A DNA stretch of 64,000 nt, taken from positions 434,001 to 498,000 of the forward strand of contig NZ_JAUQSW010000002.1 in the NCBI RefSeq assembly GCF_030581075.1, given 5' to 3'. Position numbers and translations under genes: made by a program. The notes under the pieces are model-generated. The model saw nothing but the letters and a program-made list of their open reading frames with translations, was not told the DNA's origin and made no database searches. The DNA comes from Hymenobacter cheonanensis (lineage in GTDB: Bacteria; Bacteroidota; Bacteroidia; Cytophagales; Hymenobacteraceae). Below are positions 48,024 to 56,252 of this stretch, piece after piece; positions within the stretch are counted from its first letter, which is position 1, and every line of letters starts with the position of its first letter.

Positions 48024-49859
48024 TTACTCCACCGTTACCGACTTGGCGAGGTTGCGGGGCTGGTCCACGTTGCAGCCGCGCAGCACCGCAATGTGGTAGC
48101 TCAGCAGCTGCAGCGGAATCACCGACACGAGCGGCATCAGCACCTCCGAGGTAGCGGGCACTTCAATCACAAACTCGGCCATAGCCGGGATGGTCGTGTC
48201 GCCCTCCGTTACTACCGCGATAATGCGGCCCTTGCGGGCTTTCACCTCCTGAATGTTGCTTACCACCTTCTCATACGAGCTGTCTTTGGTGGCAATAACC
48301 ACTACCGGCATGCTCTCGTCGATGAGGGCGATGGGGCCGTGCTTCATCTCGGCGGCCGGGTAGCCCTCGGCGTGGATGTAGCTGATTTCCTTGAGCTTGA
48401 GCGCTCCTTCCAGGGCCACCGGGAAGTTGTAGCCGCGGCCCAGGTACAGGAAGTTGGGCACGTCCTTAAACGTCTCGGCAATTACCTGAATCTCAGCGTC
48501 GAGCTTCAGAGCCTTCTCCACCTTGCTCGGAATGTTGTGCAGCTCGGTGGTCAGCTCGCGCAGCTTGGTATCGGATAGCGTGCCGCGGCGCTGGCCCATG
48601 CACATGGCCAGCAAGGTCAGCACCGTTACCTGGGCCGTGAAGGCTTTGGTCGAGGCTACGCCGATTTCGGGGCCGGCGTGGGTGTAGGCACCGGCGTCGG
48701 TGGCGCGGGCAATGCTGCTGCCCACCACGTTGCAGATGCCGAAAATGGTAGCACCCTTGCTCTTGGCCAGCTCCAGGGCGGCTAGGGTATCGGCCGTTTC
48801 GCCGCTCTGCGAGATGGCAATCACGATGTCGCGCTCCGAAATAACCGGGTTGCGGTAGCGGAACTCCGAAGCGTACTCTACCTCAACCGGAATGCGCGCC
48901 AGGTCCTCGATGAGGTACTCGGCCACCAGGCCGGCGTGCCACGAGGTACCGCAGGCCACGATGATAATGCGCTGGGCATTCACAAACTTCTGCTCGTAGG
49001 CCCGGAAGCCGGCCATGTTGAGGTGGCTGCCCCCTAGCTCGAGGCGGCCGCGCATCGAATCGAGGATGGAACGCGGCTGCTCGAAAATCTCTTTGAGCAT
49101 AAAGTGCTCGTAGCCACCTTTTTCGATGCTGTCAAGCTCCAGCTCCAGGCGCTGGATGTAGGGCGTCTGCACCACGTCTTCGCGCGAGCGGATGGCTAGC
49201 TGGCCATCCTTGATAACAGCCAGCTCATAGTCGTTTACATACACTACCTCGTTGGTGTACTCGATAATGGGCGTGGCATCGGAAGCTACAAAAAACTCGC
49301 CTTCGCCGATGCCGATAACCAGCGGCGAGCCCTTGCGGGCGGCAATGAGTTGGTTGGGGGCATCCTTGCTCAGCACCACAATGGCGTAAGCACCAATTAC
49401 TTCGTGCAGGGCCAGGCGCACCGCCTCTTCCAGGGTGCAGTGGTTGTTGGTTTGAATGTCCTCGATGAGGTTGACGAATACTTCCGTGTCGGTATCGGAG
49501 TGGAACACGTGGCCCTGCTTCTGCAAGTGCGTTTTCAGCGCCGCGTAGTTCTCGATAATGCCGTTGTGAATGATGGCAATCCGCTCCGAAGTGGAATAGT
49601 GCGGGTGCGCGTTCACGTCGTTGGGCTCGCCGTGGGTGGCCCAGCGGGTGTGGCCCATGCCAATGGTAGCGTGCGTGTCCTTATCGGCCAGGAAATTTTC
49701 CAGCTCCGCAACCTTGCCCTTCTTCTTGTATACACTCAGGCTGCCGTTGAGCAGGGCCACGCCGGCCGAGTCGTAGCCCCGGTATTCGAGGCGGTGCAAT
49801 CCTTTAAGAATGATAGGGCAGGCCTCACGATGGCCCAGATAAGCAACGATACCGCACAT
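48024..49859 (-). CDS. glmS: Glutamine-fructose-6-phosphate aminotransferase (isomerizing)
   Basis: 611 aa, normal length. Cys2 (MCGIVAYLG) is the glutaminase nucleophile after removal of Met1; the HTRWATHGEPN block is the Gln-binding site. Two SIS domains follow (IIVACGTSWHAGLVAEYLIED and FLYLGRGYNFPVALEGALKLKEISYIHAE). The end LAKSVTVE matches the family C-terminus. It makes glucosamine-6-phosphate for peptidoglycan and LPS. The leader (49860-50076) contains no glmS ribozyme that I can recognise. Confidence 0.97.
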   Translation of the reverse strand: MCGIVAYLGHREACPIILKGLHRLEYRGYDSAGVALLNGSLSVYKKKGKVAELENFLADKDTHATIGMGHTRWATHGEPNDVNAHPHYSTSERIAIIHNGIIENYAALKTHLQKQGHVFHSDTDTEVFVNLIEDIQTNNHCTLEEAVRLALHEVIGAYAIVVLSKDAPNQLIAARKGSPLVIGIGEGEFFVASDATPIIEYTNEVVYVNDYELAVIKDGQLAIRSREDVVQTPYIQRLELELDSIEKGGYEHFMLKEIFEQPRSILDSMRGRLELGGSHLNMAGFRAYEQKFVNAQRIIIVACGTSWHAGLVAEYLIEDLARIPVEVEYASEFRYRNPVISERDIVIAISQSGETADTLAALELAKSKGATIFGICNVVGSSIARATDAGAYTHAGPEIGVASTKAFTAQVTVLTLLAMCMGQRRGTLSDTKLRELTTELHNIPSKVEKALKLDAEIQVIAETFKDVPNFLYLGRGYNFPVALEGALKLKEISYIHAEGYPAAEMKHGPIALIDESMPVVVIATKDSSYEKVVSNIQEVKARKGRIIAVVTEGDTTIPAMAEFVIEVPATSEVLMPLVSVIPLQLLSYHIAVLRGCNVDQPRNLAKSVTVE

Positions 49860-49980
49860 GTGCAGGGAGAGTAAAAGTAGATGAACTAAATAATAGCCCG
49901 CTGCCTAGCTAGGGGCAGGGTGCCGGGCACAAGCAATTTTTTAGCCAAACAACCGTTAGCTGTCGAGCTTAGCTAAAACA

Positions 49981-50025
49981 GTACCGGCCGCCGGCTCCGC
50001 CCAAAGCGAGGCCAGCGGCCGGTAC
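49981..50025 (-). terminator. Hairpin after the glycogen-synthase-like gene
   Basis: Perfect 11-bp GC stem (GTACCGGCCGC at 49981-49991 with 50015-50025). A second hairpin, AGCTCCC at 50049-50055 with GGGAGCT at 50071-50077, reaches the stop codon of the gene itself. Neither has a strong U run. Confidence 0.5.
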
Positions 50026-50076
50026 GGGATAATGCAAAGTTAAGAAGTAGCTCCCAACTAGGCGCGGGCCGGGAGC

Positions 50077-50892
50077 TTAGTTGGCAGCCAGCTCGTTGTA
50101 GAGGGCCTGGTACGAGGAGAGCAGATTTTCGTCGGCGGCCACCTGGCTGAGGCGGCTGTGGGCGGCGTACTCCTTGAACAGACCGTTCAGGTTGTCCGAA
50201 AAATCTTCGTCCGAGCGCACCACCGTGTCGGCGTACTCCATGCCCAGCTTCACGAAGCCCGAGAAATCGGCCGACTTGAGCGAAGTCAGCATCTGGTCGT
50301 CGATGTCGAGCATCTTGGCCTTATCAACCAGGTTGCCCTCAAATTTGTCTAGAAACTCGTTGTTGTAGACCGTAAATACCGACTTGGCATCCTTGAACAC
50401 CGGGTCTTTCTTGTAGGTCGTTTTCAGGTACAGCGGGATGAGCGAAGTCATCCAGTCGTTGCAATGCACGATATCGGGCGACCAGCCGAGCTTCTTCACC
50501 GTTTCGAGCACGCCCTTGCAGAAGAAGATGGCGCGCTCGTCGTTGTCGAGGTAAAACTTGTCGTTTTTGTCGACCAGGGCCGACTTGCGGTGGAAGTAAT
50601 CCTCGTTGTCGATAAAATAAACCTGTAGCTTCGCGGTCGGAATGGAAGCCACCTTAATCACCAGCGGCTTCTCGTCGTCGCCCACCGCAATGTTGATGCC
50701 CGAGAGGCGCACCACTTCGTGCAGGCGGTTCTTACGCTCATTGATGATGCCGAAGCGAGGCACAAAAATCCGGATTTCGGCGCCCGCCTCCTGCATACCC
50801 GCCGGCAGGCGGCGCAGCAGCTCCGCTACCTTCGTAGTCTGGAGGAAGGGGTCAATTTCGGTGGCCGCGTACAGGATGCGCAACTTCGACAT
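50077..50892 (-). CDS. Glycogen/starch-synthase-like protein, N-terminal domain only
   Basis: 271 aa, about half of a normal GT5 glycogen synthase. It matches the N-terminal GT-B half: KLRILYAATEIDPF, AEIRIFVPRFG, PDIVHCNDWMTSLIPLYLK. The ADP-glucose-binding KTGGL loop is replaced by LQTTKVAELL (residues 17-26), and the C-terminal nucleotide-binding half is absent. No remnant of it is visible in the following 217 bases, so the gene is complete but probably not a glycogen synthase. Similar short forms sit next to panC in other Bacteroidota, as I recall. A regulatory or binding role is possible. It is divergent from panC. Confidence 0.85.
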   Translation of the reverse strand: MSKLRILYAATEIDPFLQTTKVAELLRRLPAGMQEAGAEIRIFVPRFGIINERKNRLHEVVRLSGINIAVGDDEKPLVIKVASIPTAKLQVYFIDNEDYFHRKSALVDKNDKFYLDNDERAIFFCKGVLETVKKLGWSPDIVHCNDWMTSLIPLYLKTTYKKDPVFKDAKSVFTVYNNEFLDKFEGNLVDKAKMLDIDDQMLTSLKSADFSGFVKLGMEYADTVVRSDEDFSDNLNGLFKEYAAHSRLSQVAADENLLSSYQALYNELAAN

Positions 50893-50938
50893 AGCTAGTG
50901 AACTAAAGGATTTGAGAACGAGGCATAGATTGCCTCCA

Positions 50939-50969
50939 CAAAATTACGCATTTTTTCGCGAATTTTCAA
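50939..50969 (-). promoter_or_regulatory. Complete Bacteroidota promoter for the glycogen-synthase-like gene
   Basis: On the - strand: TTG (50967-50969), 20-base spacer, TAATTTTG (50939-50946). Both elements and spacing match the -33/-7 consensus. The 5' leader would be about 40 bases. Confidence 0.6.
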
Positions 50970-51008
50970 TAAAATTTACCTGGCCTTATCGCTTTATTGT
51001 CTAGCTTA

Positions 51009-51854
51009 ATGCACGTTTTTACTACCGCCGCCGACCTGCAATCCTTTGTGGAGGCTAGCCGGCGCGCCGGCCGGCGCCTGGGCCTGGTGCCTACCATGGG
51101 CGCCCTGCACGACGGCCACCTGCACCTGGTGCAGGCCGCTGCCGCCGACTGCGACGATGTGGTGGCCAGCATCTTCGTCAACCCCACCCAGTTCAATAAC
51201 CCCGACGATTTACGTCTCTACCCACGTCTGCCCGAGCAGGATACGGCCCTGCTGGCCGGTGCGGGCTGCACGACGCTATTCATGCCCGATGTGGCCGAAA
51301 TTTACCCGCAGCCCACCGTGCTGCGCTTCGACTTTGGGCCGCTGGAGCGCGTGATGGAAGGCGCCCACCGGCCCGGCCACTTCAACGGCGTGGCTACGGT
51401 GGTGAGCAAGCTCTTTCATATGGCCCGGCCGCACCGGGCATATTTCGGGCAGAAGGATTTTCAGCAGGTAGCCATTGTGCGCCAGCTTATTGCCGACCTT
51501 TCATTTGACCTGGAGCTGGTGGTGGCGCCCACGGTGCGCGAGGCCGATGGGCTAGCCATGTCGTCGCGCAACCGCCGCCTGAGCCCCGAGGCGCGGGCCG
51601 CGGCGCCCCTCCTGCACCAAGTGCTGACCCAGGCGGCCGGCCAGGTGCGGCAGGGTGTGGCGCCCACCGAAGTGCAGGCCCAAGCCCTGGCCACACTAGC
51701 CCAGGAGCCGCAGTTCACCCCTGAATATTTTGAAGTAGCCGATGCGCAGACTTTGCAGCCGCTAGCCCGTTACGAAGCCGGCCGGGCCGTGGTGCTGTGC
51801 GTGGCTGCCCACCTGGGCGGCGTGCGGCTGATTGACAATGTGGTGGTGGAATAA
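51009..51854 (+). CDS. panC: Pantothenate synthetase
   Basis: 281 aa from ATG 51009. Joins pantoate and beta-alanine using ATP in vitamin B5 / coenzyme A synthesis. Signatures: VPTMGALHDGHLHLVQAA near residue 29, VNPTQFNNPDDLRLYPR, GQKDFQQVAIVRQL and MSSRNRRLSPEARA. The family is clear across the full length. Divergent from the glycogen-synthase-like gene; panD, often next to panC in the phylum, is not here. Confidence 0.97.
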   Translation: MHVFTTAADLQSFVEASRRAGRRLGLVPTMGALHDGHLHLVQAAAADCDDVVASIFVNPTQFNNPDDLRLYPRLPEQDTALLAGAGCTTLFMPDVAEIYPQPTVLRFDFGPLERVMEGAHRPGHFNGVATVVSKLFHMARPHRAYFGQKDFQQVAIVRQLIADLSFDLELVVAPTVREADGLAMSSRNRRLSPEARAAAPLLHQVLTQAAGQVRQGVAPTEVQAQALATLAQEPQFTPEYFEVADAQTLQPLARYEAGRAVVLCVAAHLGGVRLIDNVVVE

Positions 51855-51880
51855 CTGACGCAATAGCCTCTCCACTACGT

Positions 51881-51902
51881 TTGTCATTGCGAGCGCAACG
51901 AC
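51881..51902. repeat. Half copy of the dispersed palindrome
   Basis: TTGTCATTGCGAGCGCAACG at 51881-51900 matches one arm of the elements at 12621-12729 and 53761-53860. The other arm is missing; the sequence runs straight into the end of the next gene. Confidence 0.6.
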
Positions 51903-51908
51903 AGGTGG

Positions 51909-52922
51909 CTAGCCCCGCGCCTGGCCGTAGTCGATTTCGGTATTATCGCCAAGGTTAAGGCTGTGATTTAAGCCTTTGAAGGAAGCGTCGGAGCCTACGA
52001 TGCAGTCGCTCATTACGGCCGAGCTAAGCTCGGAGTACGAGCCGATAATGCTGTCGCTGACGATGGTGTGGCGGATAATGGTACGGTCGCCGATGGCCAC
52101 GTTGGGCCCGATGATGGCGTGCTCGATGCGGCAGCCCTGCCCGATGCTGACGGGCGGAATGATGACCGTATCCGGAAACTCGGGGTAGGCGCGCACCTGC
52201 CGAAACTCGGGCTGGTCGAGCAGGCGGGCGTTGGCTTCGAGCAGCGTTTCCTTGCGGCCACAGTCAAACCAGTTATCGACGGCGGCAGTGCGCATGGGCT
52301 CGCCTTCCTCGATGAGGTGCATGAGGGCATCGGTGAGCTGATACTCCTCGTGGGTGCGGCGGCCGGTGCTGATGAGCCACTCCAGGGCCTCGGCCAGCTT
52401 CTCGGCATTGGCGATTTTGTAGAGGCCCACCAGGGCGTAGTTCGATTTCGGGATGCGCGGCTTCTCGACCACGCGGCTTACTTCGCCGGCGGCGTTGGTT
52501 TCGACCAGGCCAAAGAGGCTCGGCGTTTTTACTTCCTTGATGGCGAGCACCGTGCCGGGCTGGGCCAGCAGGGCGGGCAGGTCGACATCCACGATGGTGT
52601 CGCCGAGCAGGATGAGCACGCCGTCGGGGTCGTGGCGGAAGGTTTCGCGGGCTAGCCACAGGGCGTGGCCCAGGCCCTCGCGCGGCTCCTGCACCACGAA
52701 CGTGACCTGCAGCTCGGGGTAGTGGCGGCGCACGTACTCCTCAATCTTATCGCCGAGGTAGCCGATGATGAACACAAACTCGGTGAAGCCGGCCCCGCGC
52801 AGGCGGTCCACGATGTGGCCCAGGATGGTATTGCCGGCCACCGGCACCAGGCTTTTGGGCTGGGTGTGGGTGTGCGGCCGCAGGCGCGAGCCGATGCCGG
52901 CAACGGGAATAACAGCTTTCAT
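51909..52922 (-). CDS. Sugar-phosphate nucleotidyltransferase
   Basis: 337 aa. NTP-transferase domain: KAVIPVAGIGSRLRPHTHTQ then PKSLVPVAGNTIL, VLILLGDTIVDVDL (metal-binding Asp) and EKPRIPKSNYALVGLYKI. The C-terminal third is a left-handed beta-helix of hexapeptide repeats (IIPPVSIGQGCRIEHAIIGP onward). It resembles long RmlA-like or mannose-1-phosphate guanylyltransferase-like enzymes that activate sugars for cell-envelope polysaccharides; the sugar and nucleotide are not identifiable. Convergent with panC. Confidence 0.88.
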   Translation of the reverse strand: MKAVIPVAGIGSRLRPHTHTQPKSLVPVAGNTILGHIVDRLRGAGFTEFVFIIGYLGDKIEEYVRRHYPELQVTFVVQEPREGLGHALWLARETFRHDPDGVLILLGDTIVDVDLPALLAQPGTVLAIKEVKTPSLFGLVETNAAGEVSRVVEKPRIPKSNYALVGLYKIANAEKLAEALEWLISTGRRTHEEYQLTDALMHLIEEGEPMRTAAVDNWFDCGRKETLLEANARLLDQPEFRQVRAYPEFPDTVIIPPVSIGQGCRIEHAIIGPNVAIGDRTIIRHTIVSDSIIGSYSELSSAVMSDCIVGSDASFKGLNHSLNLGDNTEIDYGQARG

Positions 52923-53102
52923 GGACTAGGGGGCAAAGGCAGGAAAAACAGAACCGTACAACCGTTGCGGGGCGACTGCGTACTTTGCGCCGGTCGGGCT
53001 CCATAACCGCCGCCGCTAGGCGCTAGTTACGGCCGTTCGATTATTTCTTTCTCACCGCTGGGCCTCAAAGCTAGAAACCAGCACTTAGAAACCATTCACC
53101 CT

Positions 53103-53735
53103 ATGAAACGCCTTCTTCTCTACTTCGCCGCGATGGTGACGCTGCTCTCGCAATCGTCGTGCGGCTACAACGGCATGGTGCAGCGCGACCAGGCCGTTAA
53201 AGGTCAGTGGGCCAACGTACAAAGCGCCTACCAGCGCCGCTCCGACCTCATTCCTAATCTTGTGAACACGGTAAAGGGTGCGGCTAATTTCGAAAAGTCA
53301 ACTCTCGAAGGCGTTATCGAAGCGCGCGCCAAAGCCACCAGCGTGCAGCTCTCGGCCGACCAGCTGACGCCCGAAAACATTCAGAAATTTCAGGCCGCGC
53401 AAAGCCAGCTTTCTTCCGGGCTAGGCCGCCTGCTGGCCGTGAGCGAGAACTACCCCGAATTGAAAGCCAACGCCAATTTCCAAGAGCTGCAAGCCCAGAT
53501 TGAGGGCACCGAAAACCGCATCAACGTGGAGCGCAACAAGTTCAACAGCACCGTGAACGACTACAATACCTTCACCCGCTCGTTCCCGAACAACCTATTT
53601 GCCGGCATGTTCGGCTTCCCGCCCAAAGGGTACTTTGAAGCCGACGCCTCGGCCAAGGAGGCGCCGAAGGTGGACTTTGGCGACATGGGCGGCGCCCCGG
53701 CATCGGGTGGCAACACGCCGGCGGGCAGCAAGTAG
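53103..53735 (+). CDS. LemA-family protein
   Basis: 210 aa. N-terminal signal with a lipobox-like end (LLSQSSCGYNGM), so probably a lipoprotein, then the LemA helical bundle: VKGQWANVQSAYQRRSDLIPNLV, ARAKATSVQLSADQL, ELQAQIEGTENRINVERNKFN and TRSFPNNLFAGMFGF. The tail is Gly/Ala-rich. LemA usually neighbours TPM-domain proteins; the two downstream genes are exactly that. Function unknown; proposed links to envelope and phosphatase activity. Confidence 0.95.
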   Translation: MKRLLLYFAAMVTLLSQSSCGYNGMVQRDQAVKGQWANVQSAYQRRSDLIPNLVNTVKGAANFEKSTLEGVIEARAKATSVQLSADQLTPENIQKFQAAQSQLSSGLGRLLAVSENYPELKANANFQELQAQIEGTENRINVERNKFNSTVNDYNTFTRSFPNNLFAGMFGFPPKGYFEADASAKEAPKVDFGDMGGAPASGGNTPAGSK

Positions 53736-53760
53736 CCGTTTAGCTGCCGATTACTTAATT

Positions 53761-53860
53761 CGTCTGTCATTGCGAGGAGGAACGACGAAGCAACCCTTCC
53801 TGATTCGTTCACCAACGGAAGGAAAGATTGCTTCATCGTTCCTCCTCGCAATGACAGACG
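53761..53860. repeat. Dispersed long inverted repeat (TCATTGCGAGGA family)
   Basis: Outer arms of 25 bases are perfect (53761-53785 with 53836-53860); the palindrome continues inwards with few differences to about 40 bases per arm. It lies in the 147-base gap of the lemA-TPM operon, so the mRNA would carry a very stable hairpin between the two genes. Confidence 0.8.
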
Positions 53861-53882
53861 TTTTGTTCCCCCTCCTTTCCCC

Positions 53883-54347
53883 ATGACCCACCCCCTCACC
53901 CCTGCCCAGGAAGAGACGCTGGTGGCCGCCATTAAGGCGGCCGAGCTGCGCACGTCGGGCGAAATCCGGCTGCACCTCGAAGAAAAATGCCCCACGCCCG
54001 AGCCGCTCGACCGCGCCGCCCAGGTGTTTGCCGAGCTTAAAATGCACCACACCAAGCTGCGCAACGGGGTGCTGTTTTACCTGGCCTGGCAAACGCGGCA
54101 GTTTGCCGTGGTGGGCGATGCGGGCATCAACGCCTCGGTGCCCGACGATTTTTGGGAAGATGTGAAGGAAACCGTGGTCAATCACTTTCGGCAGGAGCAG
54201 TACGTGACCGGCCTGGAGCGCGGCATCCGGCTGGTGGGCGAGCAGCTGCGGCAGCTTTTTCCCTACAATGCGGCTACCGATGTAAACGAGCTGGACGACG
54301 ATATTTCTTACGGCGACGACGCCCCCTCCCCTACCCCTGGCCGATGA
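53883..54347 (+). CDS. TPM-domain protein, cytoplasmic form
   Basis: 154 aa. TPM domain: EETLVAAIKAAELRTSGEIRLHLEEKC at the start, GVLFYLAWQTRQFAVVGDAGI and YVTGLERGIRLVGEQLRQLFP at the end. It has no signal peptide and no membrane helix. The TGA overlaps the ATG of the next TPM gene (54344-54347), so the two are coupled. Role unknown; TPM proteins of plants act in photosystem repair as phosphatases. Confidence 0.9.
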   Translation: MTHPLTPAQEETLVAAIKAAELRTSGEIRLHLEEKCPTPEPLDRAAQVFAELKMHHTKLRNGVLFYLAWQTRQFAVVGDAGINASVPDDFWEDVKETVVNHFRQEQYVTGLERGIRLVGEQLRQLFPYNAATDVNELDDDISYGDDAPSPTPGR

Positions 54348-55162
54348 AAAACGCCCTTACTTTTCGGCTGCGCAGCCCCGCCGGCTGGGCTTGGTTGCTG
54401 GCCTTGTGGCTAGGCCTGGCCCTGGCCGCCCGGGCCCAGAACGTGCCCCCGCGCCCCGACCCGCCGCGCCTCGTCAACGACCTGGCCGGGCTGATGCAGC
54501 CCCAGGAAACGGCCGCGCTTGAGCAAAAGCTGGTGGCCTACGACGACAGCACGTCGTCGCAGATTGCGGTGGTTACCGTGCCCTCGCTCGATGGTAACGA
54601 CATTGCCGACTATGCCCAGAAGCTGTATGAAGCCTGGGGAATTGGCCGCAAGGGCAAGGACAACGGCATTCTGGTACTAGTGGCCAAGCAGGAGCACCTG
54701 GCGCGCATCCAGACCGGCTACGGCCTCGAAGGCGCCGTGCCCGACGCCTTGGCCAAGCGCATCATCAGCAACACGCTGGTGCCCGCTTTCAAGGAGAACA
54801 ACTATTATGCGGGCCTCGACCGGGGCACCGACCAACTCATTGCCCTAGCCAAGGGCGAATACAAGGCTGACCCCGCCGACGCACAGCGCCGCCAGGGCAG
54901 CCGCGACCGCTCGGGCTCGGGGCCGGGCTTCTGGATAATTATTGCCGCGCTGGTGCTGATTTTCATCCTGCGCTCGCGCGGGGGCGGCGGCCGGGGCGGG
55001 CGCGGCGGCGGCTTCGTGCCGCCTATCATCTTCGGCGACTTTTCGGGTGGCCGCGGCGTGTTTGGCGGCGGAGGCGGGGGCTTCGGCGGTGGCGGAGGCG
55101 GAGGCTTTGGGGGCTTCGGCGGCGGCAGCAGCGGCGGCGGCGGGGCCAGCGGCAGCTGGTAG
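54344..55162 (+). CDS. TPM-domain membrane protein with a Gly-rich tail
   Basis: 272 aa from ATG 54344. Signal peptide to about residue 32 (LALAARAQ), TPM domain ~40-180 (VNDLAGLMQPQETAALEQKL, ARIQTGYGLEGAVPDALAKRI), a membrane helix near 203-222 (GFWIIIAALVLIFILRSR), and a cytoplasmic Gly-rich tail of nearly pure Gly/Phe/Ser. This is the usual form of the larger TPM partner of LemA. Third gene of the lemA-TPM-TPM operon. Confidence 0.92.
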   Translation: MKNALTFRLRSPAGWAWLLALWLGLALAARAQNVPPRPDPPRLVNDLAGLMQPQETAALEQKLVAYDDSTSSQIAVVTVPSLDGNDIADYAQKLYEAWGIGRKGKDNGILVLVAKQEHLARIQTGYGLEGAVPDALAKRIISNTLVPAFKENNYYAGLDRGTDQLIALAKGEYKADPADAQRRQGSRDRSGSGPGFWIIIAALVLIFILRSRGGGGRGGRGGGFVPPIIFGDFSGGRGVFGGGGGGFGGGGGGGFGGFGGGSSGGGGASGSW

Positions 55163-55219
55163 CAGTAGAGTAATAGCCCTTCGACTATAACCCACTCGCT
55201 AAAATTTGACTACGCCTCA

Positions 55220-55522
55220 TCAATTGATAAGAATCGAAATAAGTAGTAATCCAAACAGTATGGCAGCAACTAAATAAATACCCCGTCCATGCTTAGCGGT
55301 ACTGGCCAGTAGTAAGTTCAGCAACGCGCCGACCCCTAGCAAAACAATGGCTGCCATAATGTACCTTGCTCCCTCTCGCTCGTTTTTTTGAGCGGCAAGC
55401 ACTACTAATCCTATAATTATTAACCATACCCCTCCATTTAACCACAACGGCCGGCTATAACCTGGCGGATAAGAGCGTTCGGGCTGGTTGGTCAAGTTTT
55501 TAATGGGCTGCGTAGTAGTCAC
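55220..55522 (-). CDS. Small multi-pass membrane protein with atypical base composition
   Basis: 100 aa, start GTG at 55520-55522 (no upstream ATG in frame). Three hydrophobic helices: ~29-45 (VWLIIIGLVVLAAQ), ~53-73 (YIMAAIVLLGVGALLNLLLA) and ~80-98 (IYLVAAILFGLLLISILI). The gene is clearly AT-richer than anything around it, with many A- and T-ended codons, which suggests recent acquisition or a poorly optimised gene. No family recognised. Confidence 0.6.
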   Translation of the reverse strand: MTTTQPIKNLTNQPERSYPPGYSRPLWLNGGVWLIIIGLVVLAAQKNEREGARYIMAAIVLLGVGALLNLLLASTAKHGRGIYLVAAILFGLLLISILIN

Positions 55523-55549
55523 TAAGATAACGTTTGTTTTACGTGCCTG

Positions 55550-56170
55550 CTACTCCTCCTTACTAAGAACCTCTTTATAAAATGGCCGCTCGTAAAAGGG
55601 CCGCAGCAACCGCACTACCTCCAGCGCATCGGCCAGGGCCTCGTGGGCTACGTGGGGCTCGGCATCGCCGGCGCGGGCCTGGCAGATGAGCATGGACGGC
55701 AGCCGCGAGTCTTTGTGCCAGTTGAGGTAGAAGGCGGCCGGGTCGAGCACGGCGGGCTCGGCCCGCACCAGGGTGCCCCAGCCGGGCAGCTGGCGCAAAA
55801 AAAGCAGGTCGAAGGTACCCACGTTTTTGCCGGCCAGCGTGATGGACACGCAGTCTTTCTTATCGGGTTTGAAGCCGTTGGCGAGCAAGAATTCGCGCAG
55901 CTGGGCCAGCACTTCCTCGGGCCGGCAGATGTCGGGCGCGTTGGCCTTGCTTTTATCGGCCAATTCCACTAGCAGGCGGGCATTGAGGGCCAGCGCACCG
56001 GGCGTGCCCGTCAGTTCGCGGTAGCGCAGGGCACGGCGGAAGGCCGGCAGCTCGGCCAGCGGCGTGGTGGCGGTGCGGCGGGTATCTTCGACCACAGCCG
56101 CCAGCTCCAGTATCTGGTGGCGCAGCGGGTCGGAGCCGCTCATTTCAAGGTCTAGCGAGACGTAGCGCAC
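55550..56170 (-). CDS. DEDD-type 3'-5' exonuclease
   Basis: 206 aa from the GTG at 56168-56170; an ATG at 56222-56224 would add 18 residues but lies inside the terminator hairpin 56183-56237. Exonuclease motif I LDLEMSG (Asp, Glu), a middle block TLAGKNVGTFDLLFLRQL (motif II Asp) and motif III AHEALADALEVVRLL (His and Asp). The family includes oligoribonuclease and the DNA polymerase epsilon chain-type exonucleases; the substrate is not clear here. It lies downstream of recJ. Confidence 0.82.
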   Translation of the reverse strand: MRYVSLDLEMSGSDPLRHQILELAAVVEDTRRTATTPLAELPAFRRALRYRELTGTPGALALNARLLVELADKSKANAPDICRPEEVLAQLREFLLANGFKPDKKDCVSITLAGKNVGTFDLLFLRQLPGWGTLVRAEPAVLDPAAFYLNWHKDSRLPSMLICQARAGDAEPHVAHEALADALEVVRLLRPFYERPFYKEVLSKEE

Positions 56171-56182
56171 GGGATGCGTAGT

Positions 56183-56237
56183 AAGAGTAAGGGGAGTGCC
56201 GCCGGGCTGATAGCCCGGCGGCACTCCCCTTACTCTT
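56183..56237 (-). terminator. Very long perfect hairpin after recJ
   Basis: 26-bp perfect stem (56183-56208 with 56212-56237), loop GAT, no mismatch. GC core, with AGAGTAAG/CTTACTCT ends. It lies 16 bases after the recJ stop and overlaps the longest possible start of the exonuclease frame. Confidence 0.8.
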
Positions 56238-56252
56238 ATTGGCCCTTACTCG

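Noticed and set aside
49860..50076. Remnant of the C-terminal half of a glycogen synthase (pseudogene hypothesis), and a glmS ribozyme
   Set aside because: No GT-B C-terminal motifs are seen in any frame and the region is filled by two hairpins; no ribozyme core recognised before glmS.
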